Shown here in pieces: positions 42,036 through 64,000 of a DNA stretch of 64,000 nt; positions within the stretch are counted from its first letter, which is position 1, and each line of letters opens with the position of its first letter. Where the stretch lies: contig JAJTWR010000245.1 of the NCBI GenBank assembly GCA_021613335.1, positions 1,269,501 to 1,333,500 of the forward strand, written 5' to 3'. The translations under genes were made by a program, and so were the position numbers. The notes beneath the pieces are model-generated. The model made no database searches. It saw only the letters and a program-made list of their open reading frames with translations, and had not been told where the DNA came from. Origin of the DNA: Whitmania pigra. Lineage: Eukaryota; Annelida; Clitellata; Hirudinida; Haemopidae.

Positions 42036-45000
42036 TCATGATTTCCCATTTTCACATTTTTGTATTCCAACTAAAATAATGCATATTCTAATAAAATCCT
42101 TGCAGTTTTTACTCACAGTTCCAAAAATGCTTGAAAAGGTTAGTGCTAAGCAGGGCCACAGAGAATGGGGTAAGAGCCCAGAAGCCCGGCAATTTTGAAA
42201 TTACGTTATCGGCTCCTTGGCTGCTGTGCCTTGGGCCCGAAATTTATGAATGTGGCATGACTAATAATATATGATTTTAAAAATTCTAATTCGCGTTGGG
42301 GTGACTTTTTAAAAGTAAACAGAAACAATTTTGTTTTGGTAATTTAATGAAAATGTTCACCGATTTGCAAAGCAAAAATTAATTATTTTACAAAAAATGT
42401 CAAATTATATGTGAATTTAAAAATACCTGATTCTATTTGGTGGGTGAAAACTGCCAGGTTTATATTCGGGAGTTTCATTGGTGTGACGTCTGCACATTGA
42501 CTGTGAATTAGATTTATTGAATAAAGCTAGTATTTTTTATTGCTCAATTAATTTATGGTAAAACCATTTCTTACCATGCCACGGCCTATAAAAAACATCT
42601 GCTGAGAATTGTAAGGAATACCAGGAAGCTGTTTTTCTTCTCCGTATTCATTCAACCATATTTTATAAGCCTTGAACAGAAAATAAATAAGGTTAATGAC
42701 AGTATTTATTAATTATTTTAAATCTTAGCTAAAGCGGTTCAAATAAATGGATCCCTTAATTAGAAACTTTGCATTTACGAAATTTCTATTGACCATCTAA
42801 ACATGTCTACTGACATAATTATAAATTATACCTAAGAATAATTAACCTATTCTAGAGGATGTAAAATTATTTTACTACAGATTGTGGTAAATAAAATGTT
42901 AAAAATCAAATCGTACCATGTAGGCAGCACGCAAGCCACCAGCATCTGCTACGTTTTCGTATCTCGTATTATTTCCATCCAGCTGAAATTGATTGAAACT
43001 ATGTAAAACAATTTATGTTAACAATTTATCTTAACAATAACCTTTATGTTTGTCTCTGTTGGAATTCCGTGGAACTGTTTAATAACGCATTCAGATCTTT
43101 TTAAAAAGTTTTCTCTAGTTTCACCTCCCAACAGTTCCATTGCGACGCCGTTAACAACTTTACCACCTGCATCGTTCATCGTTTAATATACGTTATACCT
43201 GATAACATGCTTAATTTTATTATTAATAAATTGGATGACCAAGAACGTCCAATGCGTGTGTTATCTCATGCCCCATGACAACTCCGATGCCTCCAAAATT
43301 TAAGCTCCTTTGAATCAAATTGTTCAACAAAATTTATTTCAAAACTTTTACTGATTTATACAGTATAGCATTCTAACATAGGGAATGATTCAGCATAATA
43401 AGGTGATGTTAATATGGATGGAGAAAACACTAAAAAATAAGATGTCCAATAACCAATTCATAATTTTGACATAATATTGTTTAAAGTGAATTTTCACCTA
43501 TATCATTTGTTCTCTCGTTGTAATAACCATTAACCATTGTAATTGGAAATAACGGAATCCTAAAAAAACAACATTTTTTTAATGAGACGAATTATTATTT
43601 TGTTACTCCAACAGAGTATTGCCAAAAATGGAAAAAAAACATTAGCAGCATGCATAAGGGAAAACGCAATTTTGAATAGTATTTTCTAAAGCTTTAGTTT
43701 ATCAGAATTTTTAGCTTTTAAGTCTGGAATCTGCATTGGGAAAAAGGACACAAAATTTCCTAAGCAAATACCTTCTATTTAACTGCACAACAGGTTTGAT
43801 AAGCATGTGTTTTGTTGCTTAAAGACTGAAAGAGCCAATGTAGCGAAGAAGAATTTTCAAACTAATAATTACAAGAAGCTGACGATTGGCCTTCAAGATA
43901 ATATATAGAAAGTGTTTTTACATAATCGAAGTTGATGCACGGGCATGCTTAGCAGTGACATTGTAAAATTGATAAAATGAATATCTGAGCTGTAACGGCT
44001 CGACAGTAAGTGTTTGCTTCGCCGACTCAACTGTACAAAATTGTTTTATTTCAATGATCCGCAGTAACAATTCATTTAAACTATGGTTAGATAGATAGTA
44101 TCTAGAATCTAGAAACTGATTATATCTTTATCTAAAAAAAAAAAATAAATAACTGAGTGACTAACGAATCTCGTTTTTTCATTGTTTTCAATTTGTCTTT
44201 AACTTTCATCATGTTAATGGTAAGAAAAATATCCAGGAAGGATTGGGCGCTAAAATCAACCTATTCAACAATTAGAACTAAATCAGTGTTTTAACGTTTT
44301 GATGTCAATAACAATTTAGCATATAATGTGGTTACCCCATTAAAATCATCCTCAAACAATCTTGGATCGTACATGTAATCAGGATAACCAATGACGTCTC
44401 TCATTTGATCTATCTAAAATTTTATAAATGTATTATAATTAAGTGTAGATATATCGTAGTAACAGTAAATTTGATTAGCCTTTGCTATCATTGCAACTTT
44501 TGATTCTTTGGAGAGCCAATTTTCATTTGTTAATAATCTTTTAAAAGAATTTTTTATTCGTTGTAGTAAATCCAGAACCTGTAAATATTTTATTCAGTAA
44601 ATCAGTCGTTTATCGTATAACCGAATAAATATTTTCTAATCATTAATACATGTTGCTGTTGGTCGTAAAAATAATTTAAATTAATTCAGTATTATTAAGA
44701 AAATAGACCAATTTTATCAACATTTAAATAAAATAATATGTTATTAATTTTAAGCCTGAGGATGCAAATATTCTCTCTGGTGAATCAGGTATATTTCATT
44801 ACGTAAACTTATTATTTAACTAACCTTCTTTTTGGACGCTTGACTAAAATGCCGCATCACGTAGAGGTGACCCACAGCCGTGTCCAGATTATCCAACATA
44901 ATAGTAATGCACGAGTCCCAACGGGCAATGTTTTTCCTTGGAAGACTAATTGTCTAGAAGCAAACATTATATTATATTAATCTATTATTACATAATATGA

Positions 45001-47726
45001 AAAACATAGCCGCATCGCTGTATAACCGCCACGTTTAATGGGGGTTGATACTCGATACTTGATACGGATAGCTGGATAAATAAGTAGCTGCTGATAAGCC
45101 TTTGTCCAGTTGTTCTTATTATAAAATGCGTAAATTATAAATTATTATAAATTCGTAGATATATATTCAAAGCTGTGAAATCCGATATATAATTTAAATA
45201 AAAATTTAAAAAAAAACCTATTGTTCAAATTTGTCGAAATCAAAATTATTAGGTTTTCAAGTAGGTTCATTAAGCAATAATTCAGTTCAGGCCTCGAGTT
45301 GGTGATATTGTCACTTTTACGCGTTATTCCCGTTAATCGTTATAGCGTAATAATCCTCAAAACTTTTCTCAAAACTTTAAGTTTTCTTCTTCAGTCCATA
45401 ACATTTTAATCGGCCGCTTATATTATTAAATTATTTAATCATCACAGAAATATTACTTCTTAATTCATTAGAAAATAATAGATAATATTAGAATTGAATA
45501 GGACATTTTTATATTAATTTTTTTAATGTCGCGCAAAACGTACCGACTTGAAGGTGTTTGAAAATTCTATATACTGTTTGGGCATTGCCAGAGAAGAGCT
45601 TTGTATCATGTTCCAAACTAAATAGTTGACGATTTTTCTGAGTTGAAAATTTAAAAATGCATTTATCGACCGTTAGCACTTTTCTTATATCGAGGTTCGA
45701 TGCCACCACCCACCTTTTGGAAGTAACTTCTATAAGTTGCGCCGAACAGTTGAAGTAAGGCATATTATATATTGCAATTGTTTCATTCGGTAAGAAATCA
45801 AGTCCAGCATTTTTATAAAATGATTTGAAGAAGCTTTCAATATCGAAAGTCTTTAATAATTAATTTATTTAATTTTTAATAAAATTATTGGATTAATTTC
45901 TTTAACATTTTTAATTAATTAATTGAATTAAATCACAATGAAATTATGCCTAAGTATCTTTGCTAAAAGGTTTTTGCTAAGGTCATATTTTCGATGTTAC
46001 TGAAGTCCAAGTAGTCAACAAGATATCAAACTTATCTTGAATTTTAATATTTACAAAATGTATCGTATAGATAAAATTTATTTGTTAAAATAATTGTCAA
46101 AAATTATTGTTACAGAATAAAACTAATTTTGAAATCAAATTAACCCACTTTTTCAAATATTTTTTTCAAGGTTTCCATATTCGTCATATCTGGCGTGGCT
46201 GGTTGAACAAGTTGACACTATGAATATAATTACTAATAATTACTTTCAATCTTTTTGTTACGATAATTGAAAACTTTAACCGATGAAAACCATTCTACTG
46301 CACTGATAACATTATTCTATTATACTAATAATTAATACAATATTATAAAAAATAAATTAAATTAACAAAACATCATAACAATTTAATAGTTGGTAATTTT
46401 TTTATTTTTAAGACATTTCCTGACCTCAGACAAACTCTTTCCAAAGTCAACAAAGTCATCCACAGCTTTTATAAAATTGTCACTTTTTTCCATTTCCCCA
46501 AGGTAAAGACTAGCATTTAGGACATACTTTTTATAGATGCCCAATATGGTCGAATTTGCTTGATAAGGATCATCAGATATAGGTAAACGAGATGGCGCAA
46601 TCTTATAAATATAAAAATTTTTAAGATCTACATGCTTTCAATAATTCGAATATTATTAAGCTTTTGTATATTTTTAACATTCATGATTATTTAACTTACT
46701 AGGAGAATATCGGCCGTTATTAGGTGGAAAATTGAGAACATATCATGCAACTGATACTTCGTAAAGATCGTCGTCAAATTGCATTCTTCTTCTTTCCACT
46801 TATCTCCTTCCACTAAAGGCCAGCCGCCAAACTTCTTCAAAACTTCCTTTAAGGCTTTAACGCCGCCATTGTCAATGGCCGCTAAATTAACAAAATTTGG
46901 TCAGTTAAACATGAAATTATTAAAAAGGCCTTAATAAATGAAAACCGTTTACTTGTATCAACGCATGATTGAAAAGACATTTTTGTTTGTTTCTCAAAAT
47001 TATCTTTAGCCTTACTGGAAGGTTCTTCTAAAATATCTAAAATATTGAATTAGTATTTGCAACTTATTGTAATTGTTTGTAAAAGAAATTGTTTGTCAAT
47101 ACCTTTTAGGTTCTGCTTAATTTCCTCGTTAATATTTTCTATTGCACCGACTTTTGTCTTGCCAGGTGGTATTTCTTTAATGATATTTCCACAAGAAAAT
47201 TGATAGAAATCTTTGCATGGGTCTGCTTCGAGGTCCATATACTTGAGTAACTCTTGAACTGATTGCGTTAAAATATTTACAATTTTAAATTTAAATGAAA
47301 TTTATGCCAAGGAATGGTTATAAAAATTAAATGGTCTGGATCAAGGTAAGCAATGGATAAATAAATTTTATTTACTGGTTTTAATTATCGTTGTGTCTTT
47401 ATTTAACCTACCCGTTTTGTTGCAAATAGCTGTGGTACATATCTGCGAATCTGCAAGGTTATTTGCAAATTTAATAAATATGTTTTAACTATACTAATGC
47501 ATTTCATTGTGTAATTGCCTTTATTTCTATTTTTAAAATTCAATTTTAACCCAATCCTTAAATGTGTCGATGAACCTCCATTGCTAACTGCAAAAACATC
47601 AATGAATAATATTGTTATTTAAGTAACTCATATTGCCTACCTTTATGATATAATGTTAAACTGACTATAAGTACCATTTGCAATTTGTATAAACAGGTAA
47701 ATCAGGAATATGCCAAGATAAGTCAT
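42036..47726 (-). CDS. Neprilysin-like M13 zinc metallopeptidase, secreted form
   Basis: First exon 47675-47726 encodes a signal peptide (MTYLGIFLIYLFIQIANG) rather than the usual type II membrane anchor. Family motifs in order: CTTAIC (about 47430), DPCKDFYQFSCGNI (about 47190), a VNGYY variant of the substrate-binding NAYY (about 43530), GGIGVVMGHEITHALD with zinc ligands HEITH (43256-43270), YENVADAGGLRAAY with the Glu/Asp of the third zinc site (about 42935-42965), and LPGIPYNSQQMFFIG (about 42600). The last exon is 42036-42129. Zinc ligands are intact, so peptidase activity is likely. Odd points: the canonical C-terminal ...C-x-x-W ends as KCENGKS without Trp, and NAYY reads NGYY. M13 enzymes cleave short peptides outside the cell. 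About 15 small exons; several edges were not fixed. Confidence 0.85.
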
Positions 47727-48681
47727 GTCTCTGAAGTATACGGATATTACGTGCTTGAATGTTTTTATATAAAGACAAAATTTATGCGCAGTCAGGAATA
47801 ATTGAAAGCGTAAATAAAGGAATAATCTATGATTATTGACTGCAAATTATACATTTTGAATGTTTACATTTTGCACTGAAGAACACCGGCACAAAGCTCG
47901 ACATCTTTGACACCATTAAGTTCTTCATCATATCAAGATCGGCACTATCGCATAGTTAGTCGTTATTAAATTTATAATGAATTCAAGGAAAGAAAATCTT
48001 ATTTCTTAGATAAAAGCTTGAGCAATTACATTGATTAATGTATTAAGGGCAAAGAAATTTATAAAATTCTTTAAATGGCCGGAAGACGCAAGAAGACAGA
48101 AGGTGCTTCATGAATTTGAAATCCTTCACCAAAATTTCACCTCTCCTAAAAACTTACACACTTTTTACGTCATTAATTTATATATGTTTCTTTATATGTT
48201 TGGTTGAGTATACTTGTACTCGTACTTAGGCCTTGAGTACTTTTCCCGTGACTAACGTAAAATACACGCTAAATTTTTATTTTATTAGCACAAAATCTCT
48301 GAATGACAGACAGTAAGATAAGTAACTTTATTTTACTTCTCCAAGCAGAAGCTAGCACTTCCATGTCACTGGGAAAATGGTGATGAAGGAGAATAGGGCA
48401 GTAGTTGCTATGCCACTGTTGCCATTTTTTCGGTAGATTACTATTGCGAAGTAGGCTATGGGGGAAATTCATATTGTTAAGGGAGATGGGGAACTCAATT
48501 ATCAGTTTCGCCCCTGGAACTCCGAGGTACACCTCCGTCAGAGTGAAAGAAAAATTGTAAATGCCTCAAAAGGTTCGTTGCGTAAGGTTCCGACGAAAGT
48601 TTTAATTATTTGTTAAAGTTAAACCAGATTGTTACACTTACAGTATTTTTGTAATACTGCCAATTTTTAATTTACTTAAAG
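47727..48681. other. Intergenic, M13 peptidase promoter side
   Basis: No supported gene. A minus-strand open frame (48269-48532, 87 codons) shows no recognisable domain. Confidence 0.4.
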
Positions 48682-48990
48682 GAATTATCCCTTCGACGAA
48701 TTTTTTATGGAGAATAATAATGTGGACGACAGGAGGCCGCTTCTACAACGGCCCCGAGCGCTTACCATTCATGTGGTCTACGTTCGGCAACAAAACCTCG
48801 AGCTCAGTTGCACTGAGCGCATTTGATCCTGGAGAACCAAATTCACCAGACGATGAGGATCTGTACTGCTTGAAACTCACCATCGGGAACAAGCTTGGAT
48901 GACATACGATGCAGTAACATCATATTCGAGCGGTGCTTCTGCTCTCAAGATGAACATGAAAATTACGACAAAAATTAACTCGACAACTCT
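48682..48990 (+). pseudogene. C-type lectin domain fragment, frameshifted
   Basis: After an acceptor-like CTTAAAG, the frame reads FLWRIIMWTTGGRFYNG, LPFMWSTFG, FDPGEPNSPDDEDLYCLKL, then GNKLG. This is the C-terminal half of a CTLD with a GEPN-type (EPN) sugar-binding loop and the Cys of the DxxYC strand. The expected next Trp appears only after a one-base shift (TGGATGACATAC, 48895 on), and the terminal Cys is missing. No first half is nearby. AATAAA at 49085-49090 follows. It is most likely a broken lectin gene. Confidence 0.55.
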
Positions 48991-49062
48991 GCTTAATTAC
49001 CAACTTTCGTGCAATAAAACCTTAACAACTGCATTTTCAATAAAAATTCCTTGCTCAGAGAG

Positions 49063-49068
49063 TTTATT
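49063..49068 (-). terminator. Candidate polyadenylation signal of POLR3A
   Basis: Minus-strand AATAAA 50 nt beyond the POLR3A stop codon. Confidence 0.5.
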
Positions 49069-49117
49069 CGATAAAAAATTTTGAAATAAAGTACTGAGTT
49101 CTAAGCAAGTATTAGCG

Positions 49118-61068
<11,951 letters not shown>

Positions 61069-61840
61069 TTTTGGATTTGGCGAAATTCGGTTTGGTATCA
61101 ATTCATTGATTATAGGTGAGTGATAAAGCTTATAAAAAGTTTTACGTTAGGTTATTGCGAAAAAGAAGCTACAAATTTTTAATAATAAATTTGATGTAAA
61201 AACTCGTTTTTTTAAATTAATCCCAGTAAAATTTTAAAATTAACCCTAGAATCTCTCAATTTCGCCCACCGGTGGCGCCGACTTCAACAAAACGCTCGGA
61301 TACTTTATATTAACTTCGACACATTGCTGGACATCGTCGGACTAACCTGGACGGAGGCCCCGGTACAATGCGATGGTGACCACCGCGGAGGGGGCCTCTA
61401 AAGTGCAAAAACGATTTAAGGGACCATTCCCGATTGAATTTGGTGCCAATTATTAGCAATTGTATCATGAGAGCTCATAATGAAATGAAACTCATAAAAA
61501 GCAGACTTCGCATATAGACGAAGTTCAAGTAGTGAAGACCAACAGAGGTTCCTCCCACAGAAATCAAGCACACTGCGCCACGAAATCTATCGAATTTGAG
61601 TAAAAAATTTTTAATGAAGCATCATTAAATCCCACAAGTTTATTTTCAGAATGAAATCTTAGCTCCCTGAACTTATTATCCAATTACAAGATGAGCAAAC
61701 ACAAAAAATTATTATTTTAAAATGTCACAAACGCTACCTGATTTGGAAATTATTCAGACAATACAATTAGCAAAATATGCTCAATAGAGCTAATGACTGT
61801 CAGCACAACAGAATTAAATGTCTTAGTGAAAACTCAAATA
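61069..61840. other. POLR3A upstream region
   Basis: No gene seen. A locally GC-rich block (about 61260-61400, containing GGTGGCGCCG and CCGCGGAGGGGGCC) stands out from the AT-rich surroundings and may be the POLR3A promoter. Confidence 0.4.
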
Positions 61841-62171
61841 TTTAAAATAACATGTGCAAAATGCAGTCGTCCCTCAAGAGTTTAGTCTTGAATTTGAATG
61901 AACTTTGTCAGCATGATCAGTTAACAACAGCAAAGGACTTGGACATACTCGATCTGGAAAACTTCATCCCCAGAAACCTATTCAAGCAAGAGATAATACG
62001 TCAGACTTCTAATTCATGCCATGAGCTTAAACAAGTACCTTTTCTCTTCCTTCTACGATCCTAATGAAGGGGGTTTCTCCGTCGAAGAAAAGCTCGGAAG
62101 ATCCCTTTCGACAAAAAATTTTGATCCTCCTGCACTTTTTGACAGAAGTTCCTTCGACGTGATCAGGTTCT
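61841..62171 (+). other. Uncharacterised two-frame coding-like segment
   Basis: After an acceptor-like AAAATGCAG (ends 61866), the + strand is open for over 55 codons (LVLNLNELCQHDQL, ENFIPRNLFKQEIIRQ). The next 100 nt are coding-like in a shifted frame (YDPNEGGFSVEEKLGR, ending DVIRF). The complement of the second half is also open (KKCRRIKIFCRKGSSELFF). I recognise no family. A frameshifted gene remnant is possible. Confidence 0.3.
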
Positions 62172-62679
62172 AAGAGAGTCGCACATTGGTCCAACGAAGA
62201 AACTTAGCAGTAGAATCGAGGCATTACAATTATGCAACTAGCTACTTTGGAAGCCTATCTAACATTTAAGAGAATCACTAGCTAGAAAAATAAATTACCT
62301 CATAAAACCCAACTCAGTCAGACACAACATAACATAACTTCATGTCACGACGAATAAACAGAAATTAGAGCTCACCACAAATTCTTTCCATGAGACAAGT
62401 AATCTATACGACAGCAGCCAAATAAAGCCACAAACAAAAAACACTCGGTCAATGCCAGAAGGTTAAATTAAATTGCATCTGAAAATGTTATTTAAAAATG
62501 CAATGAATATCAGTAAGCATAAATGTAAAAACTGTCAAAAACTCTTCTTGAGATATGCATAATAATGTTGGTCATTAATCACAGACATTTGAATAAATGG
62601 AGTTCCACTGAATATAACTTTGTATGACAAATCACCGCACCTGTTCATGTGAAATGAAATTTGGTTAAAGTTTATAACA

Positions 62680-63670
62680 GAAATCACAAAACGTGAAACC
62701 AACTTTGAGAAACAGATCATCTGATCTGAATAATCCAGTGGACAGCACGGGGATCAACCATGATGTGGTAACTTCTAGATGACCAACTTGATCCACCTCG
62801 TACTTCCTGATTTCCAACACAGCGAATCTCCTTTCCTCGATTAGATTTCCAGTATTGATCAATTCCTCCAAGGTCTTGCATGGCAATCAGCTCTCACCTT
62901 ACCCTTCACAACAATAATCTCTAAGTCTTCCGCTTGAATAATCTTCTCGTTGGCAGAAGAAGCTCAACCACAATGTGGGAACCCCTTGCTGACCAACTAG
63001 GTCCACCTTTGACTTCTTCCTGAGTCCAACGTAGCAAATCTCCTTTCCTTGATTCAAATTCCAGTCTCGATCAGTTCCAACAAGGTCTTGCATGGCAATC
63101 AGCTCTCACCTTACCCTTCACAACAATAATCTCAAAGTCTTCCGCTTGAATAATCTTCTCGTTGGCAGAAGAAGCTCAACCACAATGTGGGAACCCCTTG
63201 CTGACCAACTAGGTCCACCTTAGACTTCTTCCTGAGTCCAACATAGCAAATCTCCTTTCCTTGATTCAAATTCCAGTCTTGATCAGTTCCAACAAGGTCT
63301 TGCATGGCAATCAGCTCTCACCTTACCCTTCACAACAATAAACTCAAAGTCTTCCGCTTGAATAATCTTCTCGTTGGCAGAAGAAGCTCAACCACAATGT
63401 GGGAACCCCTTGCTGACCAACTTGATCCACCTTTGACTGCTTCCTGAGTCCCAACATAGCAAATCTCCTTTCCTTGATTAAAATTCCAGTCTTGATCAGT
63501 TCCAACAAGTTCTTGCATGGCAATCAGCTCTCACCTTACCCTTCACAACAATAATCTCAAAGTCTTCCGCTTGAATAATCTTCTCGTTGGCAGAAGAAGC
63601 TCAACCACAATGTGGGAACCCCTTGCTGTCCAACTTGATTCACCTTTGACTTCTTGAGTCCCAATATAGC
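62680..63670. repeat. 212-bp tandem repeat, about 4.5 copies
   Basis: Anchor TCTTGCATGGCAATCAGCTC recurs at about 62873, 63085, 63297 and 63510, i.e. every 212-213 bp. The first (left) unit is markedly diverged; the later ones are nearly identical. On the minus strand each unit has an open frame of about 60 codons beginning MQDLVGTD or similar (GKEICYVG, VPTLWLSFFC). Because 212 is not a multiple of three, units do not fuse into one frame. Each unit also has a donor-like GGGTAAGG. Confidence 0.85.
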
Positions 63671-64000
63671 CTTCATTGGATCACGTCAATGTCAGTTTAT
63701 ATGGTTTCATGCCTTTGTATACGACATAATTCAGCCTAACGTCAACCCTTTACCGGGACATAGCAAACTGCAGAATAATTGTTAATGCTCATTTAGCTTG
63801 GATTAACTAAATGATGATTATGTTTAATAGGCGTTCGATCACTGCTTGTATGAATTCGATGCCAAACGGTTATGCTATTACGCTCTCGTGGACATAGGGA
63901 TCCTAAAAATTCGAAATACATGAATCTCCTCCATTAAGTAGAATTAAACTAAAACTTTCGCCAAATCTAATACCAAATTCTAGAAATCTATGTCTGCAAT
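63671..64000. other. No gene seen
   Basis: AT-rich sequence after the tandem repeat; no supported feature to the window edge. Confidence 0.4.

Noticed and set aside
62680..63670. Possible CRISPR array or bacterial-type repeat
   Set aside because: The units are contiguous 212-bp tandem copies without unique spacers, in intron-bearing animal DNA.

Overview
The window is animal nuclear DNA. The genes are split into many short exons with GT-AG introns, and the DNA is AT-rich with very long triplet microsatellites and SINE and LINE remnants. The recognisable proteins are bilaterian: BRICHOS-like, TMEM87, ankyrin/SOCS-box, FoxA, M13 peptidase and RNA polymerase III. I cannot name the species; a spiralian or other invertebrate bilaterian fits.

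Layout. 0.4-1.9 kb (-): a small type II membrane protein with a BRICHOS-like ectodomain. 3.0-9.7 kb (-): a complete 18-exon TMEM87 gene whose introns carry huge GAT/ATT repeats and one textbook U12-type AT-AC intron. 10.2-14.3 kb (+): an ankyrin-repeat/SOCS-box protein. 15.6-19.1 kb (-): chaperonin subunit CCT2. 22.6-26.7 kb (+) and 34.4-35.9 kb (+): two divergent FoxA-like forkhead paralogues flanking a PTC2/3-type PP2C phosphatase (29.5-31.9 kb, +). 36.2-36.8 kb: a compound triplet repeat. 37.4-38.6 kb (+): a small secreted Cys-containing peptide gene whose last coding exon is interrupted by a 203-bp inverted-repeat transposon with a perfect 9-bp target duplication. 39.6-42.0 kb: SINE and LINE debris. 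42.0-47.7 kb (-): a secreted neprilysin-like M13 metallopeptidase. 48.7-49.0 kb (+): a broken C-type lectin domain. 49.1-61.1 kb (-): RNA polymerase III largest subunit with a phase-matched Cys-rich 83-codon extra exon. 62.7-63.7 kb: a 212-bp tandem repeat.

Functionally this is a patchwork of housekeeping genes (CCT2, POLR3A, TMEM87), signalling and regulatory genes (PP2C, SOCS-box E3 adaptor, FoxA pair) and lineage-specific secreted or surface proteins. There is no operon logic. The strongest points are the transposon inside the peptide gene, the Cys-rich insertion in Pol III, the AT-AC intron, and the FoxA tandem pair in which one copy has lost its Groucho-binding motif. Gene models were assembled by hand from splice sites and reading phase; exon edges described as 'about' are approximate.
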